Source of the DNA: Paramacrobiotus metropolitanus
Taxonomy: Eukaryota; Tardigrada; Eutardigrada; Parachela; Macrobiotidae
Length of the DNA stretch: 62,502 bases
Reading direction: 5' to 3'
Assembly: GCF_019649055.1 (NCBI RefSeq)
Contig: NW_026570519.1
Location: forward strand, 1 to 62,502
Part shown: positions 14,764-27,852 of the stretch, piece after piece
Layout: every line of letters begins with the position of its first letter
Position numbering within the stretch: position 1 is the first letter of the stretch
Made by a program: the position numbers and the translations under genes
The notes under the pieces: generated by a model
Database searches by the model: none
What the model saw: only the letters and a program-made list of their open reading frames with translations
Told to the model about the DNA's origin: nothing

Positions 14764-15444
14764 GCATATTTAAAATTTTACCAGCACTTCTTTTTGATCT
14801 AGGTAAGTTATCTAACTGGGTATTAAAAAATTGTTACGTTGGATTCTAACAATGTTTTATTAAATACAAACTGTATATAGATTTTCCTACGGCTATTATT
14901 CAAATGTTTTAAAAATGTGTATTTCTATTTAAGTTCTAAATCATTTTCTTTTCATAAATGGAAAGCTGTCCACAAAAGGAATTCGATAACACAGCAATCG
15001 GTATTTTTTACCAGTTATTGCAAATCTGAAACAAGCGATTAGCAAACTCTACAAGGCAATGATTTGTAAAACAGTATAGTAAAGAAATTTATTATAAGTA
15101 TTATTCTGTTCGTGAGAAGTCTGAGAAGTACTAACGATAGAATGATAAAAAGTAAGATACAATGACGTCAAGGCGCACTCCACTGGCAGCAGACATAAAG
15201 CATGTTCACGAGATGCCGAGAGAATTCTCAACGACAATGTCGGCAATTTTTAACCGCAGAAAACTTGAACAGTTATTGACTTCGAAATGCTTCCTAGAAC
15301 ACCGCATCCGTACCAGTTTATTTTGAATGCCTGCTGCTGACTAACGGGAAAAATTGCCGATCGTGCTTATCATGACAACAAATGTAGTCGGCATTCTTAG
15401 TACTTCCCAAAGGAAATCGCATAACACACTAGCTGTGCACAACA
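14764..15444. other. intergenic upstream of PAO2
   Basis: AT-rich, with no open frame that shows a domain. It should hold the PAO2 promoter. Confidence 0.5.
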
Positions 15445-15452
15445 TATAAAAG
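15445..15452 (+). promoter_or_regulatory. TATA box of PAO2
   Basis: TATAAAAG, 89 bases before the ATG at 15,534. Position and sequence fit a core promoter giving a 5' leader of roughly 60 bases. Confidence 0.5.
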
Positions 15453-15514
15453 CAACGGTGAATGTCCGGTTAAATGAACAGCATCCACCAATCGAGCTTT
15501 TTTTGGTGCGCTAA

Positions 15515-17674
<2,160 letters not shown>

Positions 17675-18091
17675 CAGCGTTTTGCACATGATGTGACTAT
17701 GAGTACCTAAATCGACCTAACGTTTTCCACTGTGTGTGCGTACCGTGACACGTGCAGACTGGGAACAAAACGTGAGCATGTTACTTGGTGGCTGGTTCTA
17801 TGTATAATGTTGTCATGAATAGGGTCAAATACCCCCTCGAAATAACAGAAAATCTGAAGGTGGGTCTCCCACAAAATACGAGTTTATCGCCCAAAAGAAA
17901 AAATACGTTACAAGGAAAACTAAACTGATCATTTTTATACGAAATGCATGAATTATGCATCGGTAGCCGCCGAGAACAGTTGCTACGCACATCGAGCACA
18001 CACCGTGAAAATTTTATTGAATTTGTCAAACTATGAATCGGAAATAAAAAGTAGCGGCACAAGAAGCAAGTTTTAGCTGACAATTTATTCT
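17675..18091. other. intergenic between convergent PAO2 and repeat protein A
   Basis: The 3' flanks of two convergent genes. A 111-codon minus-strand frame has no recognisable domain. Nothing else is seen. Confidence 0.5.
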
Positions 18092-20455
18092 TTATGACGG
18101 GCAGGGAGAAGGACAAGGAAACGTGTTGGAACTCAGTTCTTTAAAAGCGTAACGTTTGTCGTGCAAGGCATTGGAAACCGGATACGTTGTGTAAGCATGA
18201 TAATCGCGGACGACCCAGTATTCTGCGGAGGTGGGAGCACCTCCATGATGTACAAGCCATCTGTCGTCAAACAGTATCTCCGTTACCTGCAATTGGCTGG
18301 AGCCGGAGTGAAAAGGGCAGGGTTGATGTTGATGGTGTTACCGAAACCAAGGTTGATTGCCAGGCGATGTGTTCCGGTTGTGACACGATCCTGAATCCAT
18401 AGAGCTCCGGAAGAAGTGTCTTGATAAACCTTCCAGTTGTTAGCCACCAGCAAGGTCTGCAACTGCACACTGTTACTTGCTGTAAGATCGGCAACTTGGA
18501 TCAGTCCGTTTGGACGGATATTGATGCTGGTGCCCATGCCAGGGTAGAATGCCACACGATTATCAAAGGAGGGAGCGCCACTGTTGTCTCTAACGACTTA
18601 TATACTGCCACCCTCTTGGCCAATCGTCCAGGTGCCAATGGTAACCATGGGCGTCCCCACGTTAACGGATGCCGAGAACGTTTTTGCGTTAATTTGACAG
18701 TTAGCTTGGACGTTCACACAGTCCTTGGTAAAAGGCCACAAAATTGTTAGGAGCGCTGTTGTCTCGGAAAACCAAAGGATTGCCGCCTTCCTGGCTGATA
18801 GCCCATGTGTTGATGCTGACCTTTGGAGTGGCAACGTTTACGCTTGCGGCAAAGGTTTTGGCGTTTACTTGACAATCGGAAGTGACTGTCACACAATTAC
18901 CCAGACCTTGATAGAATGCCACCAGATTGTTTGACGAAGGACCTCCGCTGCTATCCCGGAAAACCAAGGGGTTACCGGCCTCCTGGCTAATCGCCCAGGT
19001 ATTCAGGCTGACTTTTGGCGTGACAACACTGTCACTGGCTTTAACTGTTTTAGCATCCAGCTCACAGGTGGGTCTAGCGTTTATGCAGTCGCCCAGTCCC
19101 TTGTAAAACGCAGCGCGGTTATCAACTCCAGGTGCACTGTTATCCCGCAAAACTAGTAGATCATTTCCTTCTTGGAGAATTGTCCATGTGCTAATGCTGA
19201 CCTGGGACGTGACAATATTGGTACTAGCCGTGATGGTCTGAGCCTCCAGTTTACAAGTTGGTTTGCCATTGATGCAGTTGCCCAGTCCTTTGTAAAACGC
19301 CACGCGGTTATCCCTTCCGGGCCCGCCGCTGTTATCACGGAAGACCAGTGGATCATCGCTTTCTTGAAGAATCGTCCAAGTACTTATGCTGACCTTTGGC
19401 GTAACAACATTTTTGCTGGCAGAGAAGGTCTTGGCCTCGACCACACCGTTCGGGCGGACGTTCACACTGGCGTCGATGTTTGGGTAGAGAGCTACGCGGT
19501 GATCTCCTACAGTCATCAGATCCCGGAAAACCAAGACCTTGTCTTCTTCCCGGATGACCCAATCATTGTCACCGAAGGTGATCTCTTCCACCCGCAGCTT
19601 TCCTTCTGGATCAACAATCACTGCCTGACCGCTGCCTTCCTTGATGACAAGTCTATCGTCGCCGCTGTTGGCATCCTGGATGGCAAGATAGTGATCGCCA
19701 TCGCGTTCCACATCCCGGATTACAAATTGGCCGATGCGTATTTCGTTTGCCGTCAAAACATCTGAAAACGCACGATTGTTGGTTGGTCAGAAGCAGTAAT
19801 CCACAGACGAATATAAATACTTACAGTTGTATGAATGCCTAGCTGCCACCAAACACATGCATCTACATACTGTGCATGTACACAGTACTAGGTAGGAAAT
19901 TTCCCGTAAAGCAGTTCTTTTACTACTTTATATAATGTTAATAGATTTATCATACTTGCTCTAATGTCAGAACTCGCACTGCCGGCCGACGCTGGCGGTG
20001 AGGGCGTGGGCGAACGTGGAGTTTGGCAATAGCACGGCTTGTATCCGTCACCGTAGTGACTTTCGTCGCGAATGTCACTTTTATGCCTACAGCAACATCG
20101 GCGGTGGATTCATGACAAAACCGATTATAAGAGTAGAAGACGGTGCATCACTCTTTGGGTAGTTTCACAACCATCGTATTCTGCTAAATGCTCACCTTGG
20201 TGCTGACGAATCGCTTCCTTTCCAAAATCCTGGGCTATTTTCGTTGTACATGGGCTGTCGGGCATTCCTGTTAACGTTAACATTCGTTTTTCTTGCTTAA
20301 AAACCATTACAATGATAAGTACTGTTTATCGAAATAATTTTTCTTAGACAGAATGAAGGCAACATAAAAATGACCGTAAACTTGCCCATGCAGGCGCCTT
20401 GATGAATTCCCTTTGCGACGGTTATAAACTCCATCAGAACTGCGGTGCCCGTCAT
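18092..20455 (-). CDS. repeat protein A: multi-exon protein with about eight W-x-I / LVFRD / AFYxGLG modules
   Basis: Function and family not recognised. Exons inferred from splice signals and phase: 20,455-20,382; 20,267-20,196; 20,086-19,956; 19,761-18,092. The phases agree (2, 2, 1). The short N-terminal exons give a Ser/Pro-rich linker (SPTPSPPASAGSASS). The long exon encodes repeats of about 61-64 residues, each with a Trp (STWTILQE), LVFRD, then AFYKGLGNCI and TPKVSI, probably beta-strands. A different last module has RWLVHHGG and YWVVRDYHAY. The frame is broken near 18,740 (shift), at 18,598-18,600 (TAA where the other repeats have Leu) and near 18,287 (shift). The unbroken form would be roughly 650 residues. 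Paralogue B at 22.1-23.1 kb shares the exon phases and the first and last modules. The modular beta pattern recalls phage or algal-virus fibre repeats, but that is only a resemblance. Confidence 0.6.
18300..19590 (-). repeat. tandem coding repeats of about 190 bases in protein A
   Basis: The module recurs about every 185-192 bases in a single exon. Copies near 18,960-19,150, 19,150-19,340 and 19,340-19,400 share DNA strings such as CTTGGAGAATTGTCC/CTTGAAGAATCGTCC and AGTCCCTTGTAAAACGC/AGTCCTTTGTAAAACGC. The nucleotide similarity suggests recent unequal exchange among the central copies. The first and last modules are the most divergent. Confidence 0.75.
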
Positions 20456-22105
20456 ATGCTGTCGTTGGCAAAACGAAGACCGCCTGAGCGATAAAGAGGT
20501 AAAGTAAAATAACGGATGAATATTCTGGAGCACATCGATGTTTTTCACATTGCGAACACATTTAAACAAGTTTTAATATACGCGTCATTCTGCTGTACTT
20601 TGTTTTATGGACTTACTCATTTGTCACAGTTATCACTTCGTTAGATTCACAGTACATACTTTGGAATTGTAAAAATTACTTCGTGTTGACCAACGCGAGA
20701 ATCTGTATGTTTCCAGCAAAATCATAGAGTAAAAGCGTTTTTACTGCGAGAACGTCAAAGTACGTACTTATGCAGAAACGCAGCTGCGTTGCGGTAGCTA
20801 ACTTAAAGTGCACTTTCGAATAACAACTTTTTAATTGGGAATTTTCGAAACCGGTTTAAGTTTAAGCACAAACTCAAGTTCAAGTTGCAAATTTGAACGG
20901 GAAGTTGAATTGTTGTTTCAACTTGTGCAAATATAACTTTCGAAAATGACTCCGTACATGATATAAAACCCTGTAACGATTGTTTAATAAACTCGATATA
21001 CACTTACGGAATACAGATACAGGATGATGTAGTGCCAGATCCAGTACACCATGATTCTTTTGTTAATTAAAAGTTTCAAACAGTAATTAATATCTACTTT
21101 TAGCTGCAAAGGCTAAGGTTCTTGCGTAATATCAAAACATTTTAGCTGTTATTATCATAACTGGATTATGACTTCTTTTCCTCTTTCTGTCCAGAGCGCA
21201 AATGCCGTACAGCAACCGCGGGTTGAAAGAAACTGTGTACGGTATGAGCGGTACGGTATTACAGGGTGTAGGCCGTGTAATGTGAACTGTGAACGAAAAT
21301 AATTTGGTACAAGGTATGTGTGGCTGTACCTACTGCACCAAATTTAATTTTTATGTTGGGTTTTTGTGCAATAGCACGTACTGTACACACACCAATCGGC
21401 TCGCTAATTTTGTGATTAATGCACCATACTAATGCTGTACGGCGTGTACGCAGCGCACGGTAACCTATGCAGTTAAAACAAAAACCATTCAGTTGCGATC
21501 AGATAAAGTTCAGCGTATACCATTCACAATGGGTTGGGTCTAAAAAACCATCGGCTAGTTGAACAGTGTAATGGTCGCAAGAAACTACCGTAGTCACTTC
21601 AAAGTCGAAGAAAACCTGCGTTACCGCGGCGCGTTTACCAAGAACGAACAGCGCCAAAGTCCGACCGAAAACGTACACCGCTCCACTGCAACCGCATTGC
21701 TTGGCAGTTCCGACAGGTTGTACGAGTCGGTCGTTTGCACGTGACTCAAAATGATTCAACCTCATTAAATTTTCACCAAGAGAAATCACGACCTCTACTC
21801 ATCATTACGCCTAATTCTATAAATAAGGCGTGTATGCAATCCATGGAAGTCGCAAATAGATGAAGATTTATTGGGAATACCGGATTGGGAATACCGGACA
21901 AAAATAAAACCATACAGAGCCATTTACGTTGGTTCCTCGTCCGAACTGCAGCAGTTAAACAAAACAAAAATGTTGTACAATGCTTGTGCATACTTTTATT
22001 GGAACATCAGTCTCCATGGGGCTCATGCACGTTCTTATTGACCATCGGAGAAGCTCGATATCTGTTAGCCACATTATAAAAACGACCGGCAAGCGAACAA
22101 CTGCA
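20456..22105. other. region between the two repeat-protein genes
   Basis: It contains the putative 5' end and promoter of gene A and the 3' flank of gene B. In another frame 20,460-20,560 (minus) encodes a hydrophobic stretch (LYLFIAQAVFVLP) that would be a good signal peptide for gene A if one base were shifted. The rest is AT-rich without features. Confidence 0.4.
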
Positions 22106-23074
22106 TTAAGTATAAAAATTTTGATTAGTTTTCTCCTTATAAGCGTATCTGTAATCTTGCCTTCCGTTAAGGTAGGCGTCGTAATCGCGGAGGACAAAGT
22201 ATTCTGGACCAGACGCAGGGTAGGGACCATGATGGAACAACCATTTGCGTTCAAACTGGATTTCGGTTACCTGCAGCTGCCCGGCTCCGGTGGTCAGCAC
22301 CGCCGGATTGAAATTAATGGTGCTGCCGATCCCGCGATTAAGGGCGATACGGTGCAGTCCAGCCGTCACTCGGTCCTGTATCCACAACGCTCCACTGCTG
22401 TCATCCTGGTACAGTTTCCAGTCCTTCCGATTTGCAGGTCATTCAGATCGACGGCGTGCAGTTTCAGTTTGCCTTGGCCTTCGAAGGTGGACGAGCCCAG
22501 GCCTTCTTTAAGCGCCAGTCGGTCTTCATCGCTACCGGTGGCGTCGCGGAATACCAGGCAGCGTTGTCCGTCCTCATCGCACTCTTCATCACGGATCAGC
22601 CATTGGCCCAGACGGATTTCTTTCACCGTTAACGAATCTGTCACAGAAAACGTCACAGAAAACCGAAAACCGTTTTACCACAGCAAAGAGAAGCAGTCTG
22701 TATTTTGTTCGACAACAATGTCGACTCGAGCGCATATATTGGCAAAGGTCACACTTATGTTAGCGGCTTTGCAAGGCTTACTTGCGCTGATATCGGTTGG
22801 ATACGCTGACGGTGCCGGCCGGTTGCAGGAGAGCTTGTTGGCGGGGGCATACACATTCCACTGGTTTCGGGCCATAATTGTCGTAATCAGATCCACGAGC
22901 ACTGTCTCGGTAACTACCGCACAGAATCATGGTATAAACGTTACGATTACGGTTATCCGTTAAAAAAAGAAAGAAATTAAGCAGAGCACGCGCCTCGTGG
23001 TTTGAATGCATTACAGCACAGTTCTTGCTTTACCTGTTCGAGCGTCCAGTTCCGTTGTATAAACGACCGGTTAA
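22106..23074 (-). CDS. repeat protein B: short paralogue of repeat protein A
   Basis: Unrecognised family, clearly homologous to protein A. Exons: 23,074-23,034; 22,913-22,782; 22,637-22,106; the first exon was not found. The second reads RDSARGSDYDNYGPKP, matching the A sequence RDESHYGDGYKP. The junction DISA-N-SLTVKEIRLGQW matches DIRA-N-VLTANEIRIGQF in A at the same phase. The long exon holds three modules: a first like A's first, a middle with LWIQDRVTAGLHRIAL (A has LWIQDRVTTGTHRLAI), and the final KWLFHHGPYP / YFVLRDYDAY module. One extra base in the 132-base exon and one shift near 22,425 break the frame. B probably keeps the ancestral short form from which A expanded. Confidence 0.6.
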
Positions 23075-25059
23075 CTGCGAATCTTTGTAGGTCGGTCTTC
23101 TCGCTGATGAATGAGAGATACCAATAATCTACGACAGGAATTCGGTTAACCAGCGATTAGAGAGAAACTGCACAAAGCCCTAAATGTATGTACTTGTACC
23201 TAAAGAAACGGTGGATTACTAACCATAACAGCATGCAGTAAGGCGTAATAAACAACCCATTTTTCAGCCTTGAACGAGCTGTGTATGAAGGTAGACCGCC
23301 TGAGTACTTCTTCGTTTACTAAAAAACGAAAGTGTATCTTTTGGAAGAACAGATGGGCGAAATCGGTTTTGTAAAATGGTGGTAAACTGTTTGGTCAAAT
23401 CGGTTATGCAAATCGGTTATGTAAAATGGTGGTAAACATGCAAAAAGCTATAACACACGCACGCATAAGGGAATCAAACAGCAATCATAGTTCGTTACTG
23501 TACTACCAACACTTTTATGTAATTGCTGAATCGCGAGCCAGAACTAGCCTGCTTATTTGTTACACGATTTTTCGCAACAAGCTGCCAACAGCGTTGTGGT
23601 AGCGCATTTTGTTATTTACCTACAAAAGCCGCGGATTACAATTTTCGGAGTTCTGTTACTTAACTTCCAAACTCGGATTACAGAAGGAAGCAGTTGTAGA
23701 AAGAAATTATTGAAACAGTGTGAAATGGATAGCTGACACATAATTTTAAATCAAGTTGTTGGCAATAGTTTTAAATATAAGTAATGTACTTATTCACAAC
23801 ATCAGATGTAGTGTCTGGAAGTCGGATGGTGTTCTAACAGCCAAGATCAAATAAGTATATTTGCTCACACATTTTCCTTGTTGTTTCTGGAAATATATAT
23901 TTATATAAATACATATATATAAATGTAAATATATTTAATAAATATATTGATCAAATATATTTGCCTACACACTTTACATTTTGCTTCAGGAAATTGTGGA
24001 AATTTCGCGTCTCGTTATTAACATGCTATGGCGCATGTACCACAGTACGAGTATTGCTTTTGGTTAACTTGTATGAGCTCCGGCACGCGTCTGTACGACG
24101 GTGCGGTTTGTCCTGTGTTAAGTGATTTATTACGAGTAATTCCATGTTGTAACACGCTGGGTTTTTACTTGATTCTGGAGGCAGAATCAGTCGATCGATA
24201 TGTGAGCTAGCGAAATAAGATCTAATAAACTTGTGTTGAGATATCCGGATATTCGTGTGTGTTGTGGTGACCTTCGTAAAGACAACTAGGGATAGTTATC
24301 TGAGCGGAAGTCAGTGTGTGAGTCGGAAGCAACATCATCCGACTAAATCTGGGACAACAACATCGTCCTAGCAGGATCCTGAGTGTGTGTGTACGCGTTG
24401 TGTGTAGGAAATATTAGTGCTAATATTTCCGAGGAGTTTCCATTATTGTACATCTAGAGCATATTCCATCTTTATTGCCTGAGTAAGGTTGGTCATCCTG
24501 CTGTACTTGTGAGTACAAGTACACCAGAGCATGTCATTATTTTAACGAGCTTGCTGTTCGCAAGCTATGTATCAAATCGGTTTGCTCAATCCGAAGTACC
24601 AGAGATAATATGCAAAAACTAGTAGGGCATACAAATAATAAGCAGTTAATTCCGGTAAACATATAATCAATAGCTGTTACAATTTGAACCATATACTACC
24701 TTCAAATTAAATCAAAGTCAAGTCTTCTGCAAGGATAATTTTCATACCGTAGGACGGAGGGATGCACCATGCGCCGTGCACATATGACGTAAAATGTACA
24801 GCTACTTTTTATCAGTGCAGTTCGGCATTCAGTTAACAGTGAAACGCTGAATACTGAAGAAAATGTGTATTTCCTCAAGACAAAACCACAATAAAATATC
24901 TACAGGTGACCTTTACCATAACGTTTACAGATACGTCTTTTAAAAGGGAACTTATGCGAATACTTTATTTACTCGAGCTTGAACTAAGGCATAAATATCA
25001 GGGATGAGTCTCTGATTAACTGAATGACTGGCTGTCTTTATCGGTTTTGTGTATTTACT
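23075..25059. other. intergenic, AT-rich
   Basis: No gene recognised. 23,888-23,965 is an almost pure A/T tract of ATATAT/AAATAT strings. 24,200-24,560 contains many GTGTGT/GAGTGTG strings but no clean array. 23,385-23,432 contains a short tandem duplication of an AAATCGGTTATGTAAAATGGTGGTAAAC-type segment. Confidence 0.45.
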
Positions 25060-25235
25060 TGGAAGTGGGAACCATGTGGCTTGTGACTTGTGAGCAGCAG
25101 AGAAGAGATTTATGCAGCGCAGAGCAACAGACAACGCAGCTGACAGAAGGGTGCATTAAAAAAGGTCACTGAGTAACCGGCCTCTCGTAGCTGCCCGGCG
25201 GCCAGAGCAGGACATTTTGCTGCCGAGATGTATCT
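25060..25235 (-). pseudogene. relic of a peroxidase last exon
   Basis: This stretch aligns over about 120 bases with the last coding exon and 3' flank of the peroxidase gene at 29,337-29,480: GCAGAGAAGAGATTTATGCA, ACAACGCAG and the GTAGCTGCCCGGCGGCC core are shared. Translated on the minus strand it gives QQNVLLWPPGSYERP against QQSVLPRPPGSYGEAGYS. No other peroxidase exon was found nearby, so it is a 3'-end remnant of an extra copy. Confidence 0.65.
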
Positions 25236-26238
25236 GTACATTGTCGCCAAATCTGCATCAATGTGACAATTTTTATGGGGAATTGTATTAGTGAAATATG
25301 CTTTTAACTTGTTAATTGCAGAAAAGTGATTTAAATTTCCATAATGTCTTAAATGATTTGCAAAGTCTTCCTTTTGTCTAAAAAAAACTTTTATTGAACA
25401 AAATATGTAGCAAATTGCAACAAAAGATGAAATAATGCGCGGGTTTTAGACAATCAGCCAGTATTTTCGTTAACGCGACAGTAAAACCTTCCCGTAGACC
25501 GCTGTTCACTGACTGTTATTAGTTTCTTTCTTAATTTGGTATGTTGGGAACAAAGTGAATAAAAGTATGCGTCAGTTTTTATGAAAAGCTGGTCAGTGAA
25601 AAGAGAACGACAAACGGTGGTTCTTGGGAACTGCTTTTGTTCTTTCGAAAATTTTGGTATCCACAGTAGTTTGTGATGCCCACATCGTGTATGCTGGGAT
25701 CGACTGCGAGCTGATAAATAAATAGGCACATTTCTGCTTCCTGTTTCTTAATGCCAGAAAATACGTGCTAGTTCGAATACGAGTCTTAATGTAATGCGAG
25801 TGATGTGTTGATCCCCTTAGAAAACTATTCTATGAAGATCCCGCTGTTTCCCATCCAGCACATCAATCGTCTTCAGCGTGTTAATACTATGTAGTTTCAA
25901 CCGACGAAGGCATTGTACGTGTATCATCTCAAAGTAAATTTCTTTGTACTTGATCTAACCGCGGAACAAAAGCCTTTAATAACTGCCTGACTGACTGTCA
26001 ATGGTAAGAAAAAAACGCGGAAACAGAATATTCATAAAGTGTAATACGTACTGCTTGTAATGCATACATAATTATCATAATGCCTGTAGTCAGCGCTGCG
26101 CATAATATCCGTGCATAAAAAAACATGATAACAGGAAGCGTTTTCTAAGACAGTTATTAGCATATTTACTGCGCTACACAGTAGCTTACTTCATAGAAAA
26201 AGAGCCAATACCGTTCCCCTGTCATACTGTATGATAGA
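25236..26238. other. intergenic 3' of the B-lectin gene
   Basis: AT-rich. A 91-codon minus-strand frame (25,454-25,729) has no domain. No transposon ends or RNA gene recognised. Confidence 0.45.
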
Positions 26239-27734
26239 TTAAGGTTGATCAAGAAACCCGCTTGACTGCCAATAACATCCGCGGGAGTCACACAGGTAAA
26301 GGAATCCGTCGTCGTAAAGCCGCAGTTCGGGATTGTCGTAGTTCGGAGCATTTGTTATGGAGGACCACAGAGCGCGATTACCGATGCTGTACGCTACCAA
26401 ATTCCCGTCCTCCTGCAGTCGGACGCTGTTAATCCGCTCCTGTGTCGCTGCCTTGAAACCGATTCGATTGTCTTGCCGGCGCACCACCATTAATTGCTGC
26501 CTGTTAAAACGGGATGGTCCCAACGTGAATTTGCCGTTCGAAGAATAGAACAACATATCCAGATCCATATAGTCTACCATTCTAACTACCACTAAAAGAC
26601 AGAAAACGTAAACTGTTTCAACAACCAATTATATAAGACTCTTTTGGGAAAGATTGTTTCGTTAGGCTATGCTTACCTAGATAATTGTACGTTTCTGCTG
26701 GAGCAAGATTGACCCGACCACCACACTGCCAGCCCTGAGTGCCGGAAGATCGAGACGATCGCCAATAGCATCCTTTATCGTTGCACAAATAGAAATAACC
26801 TTGATCCGACAGCAGCAGTCTCGATTCGCCGTATCCCCAGGTTTCGGTGGACCAGTAGGACGTCTCGATGCTGCCACCGTTCCCCCATGATCCGACGGTG
26901 AAATGGCCATCGCTGCCCAGTACGGCGCGGAGCGGAGGCAGTCCAACGGTCTCCGAGGCCCACACCGCCCGGCCGTCGCATTCCCGGTACAAAACTAAAT
27001 TCTGGTCGGTTTGCAGAATCAATCGGTAAGCTCGCGATGGAGAGTAGTAGCTAACATTGGGCGTCAAGAATTCGCCGGCTCCCAATATCACTGCAAAAAC
27101 CATACTTCTATATGGATCACCGCAGTCGCCACAAGTTCGAGCTTTTCTGCTTACCGCTGCCATTTCCGTACTGTGCATCACGCAGCTCTACTGCGCTTTT
27201 GTCAGGCATGGAGGTGGTCGTTATACTTCTTTCTTGGTCCTCTAAAAAGTAAAAGAAACCATTTTGCTTGGTAACTTCGCTACAACATTCGCCATGCATA
27301 AAAACTCTGTTTACATACCAAGCTCTGCAACCTGCTGCTTTTTCAACTCAGCAGCTGCAGTGCGATTTGTCCAGAAAGAGTCTTCACTGTCGTTCTCCTT
27401 AGCCGTTTCTGGTGCCACCTATTTTGAATCCATTTATTCGCAGTTAATCAACTGATCATGAATCGTTGCATACGTGTGTTGGATTCTTACCTGAAGATGT
27501 AGGTCACGAAAACCCGCTGCGATCGATTCAAGATTACTGAGCCACGACGGCATGCCGGAGTTCATACTTCTTGCAAGGGTATAATCCCGTAAGTCTACGA
27601 GCGGAGCATACCGAATTTAATAACGGTTTCAGCATTAACGCGATCTAATTTGCGACTGGACACTTACTGCTTGGTAAGGCGACTGCTGGTGTGGTAACTG
27701 CAGAAGCAGCAATAATACAGAAGTAAAACCACAT
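26239..27734 (-). CDS. secreted protein with two bulb-type (mannose-binding) lectin domains
   Basis: Three exons with perfect phase: 27,734-27,668 (67 bases, donor GTAAGT), 27,090-26,677 (414 bases, donor GTAAGC) and 26,591-26,239 (353 bases), giving 277 residues plus a TAA stop. Exon 1 is a signal peptide, MWFYFCIIAASAVTTPAVA. Exon 2 carries the first B-lectin domain with the mannose-site signature QxDxNxVxY in full (QTDQNLVLY), followed by AVWAS. The second domain, in exon 3, also has it (QEDGNLVAY, then ALWSS). The second half of each domain ends with a Cys pair, YLCNDKGCYWRSS and YLCDSRGCYWQSS, probably a disulphide. Comitin-like and monocot lectins share this fold; mannose binding is therefore likely but inferred. 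The gene shows no frame damage. Possible roles in immunity or matrix cannot be read from the sequence. Confidence 0.85.
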
Positions 27735-27844
27735 TTTGAACGATCAATTGATTTTGTACTTATTAGAACGTGATTGACCTTAATGTACTCTCAACCGTAA
27801 TGTACCCTACTCTCAACTTGCTTTCAAGCAACCACCGGGAACAG

Positions 27845-27852
27845 CTTTATAT
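27845..27852 (-). promoter_or_regulatory. TATA box of the B-lectin gene
   Basis: TATATAAA on the minus strand, 111 bases before the ATG at 27,734. It fits a leader of about 80 bases. Confidence 0.5.

Noticed and set aside
19172-19765. 197-codon plus-strand open frame
   Set aside because: Antisense shadow of the repeat-protein A exon.
19825-19858. Short first exon MCLVAARHSYN for repeat protein A with a good donor
   Set aside because: Its phase fits, but the exon ending at 19,956 also fits and its sequence (SDIRA) matches the equivalent junction in paralogue B (TDISA).
21980-22963. 327-codon plus-strand open frame
   Set aside because: It is the antisense shadow of repeat protein B; the minus strand has homology to protein A and proper splice signals.
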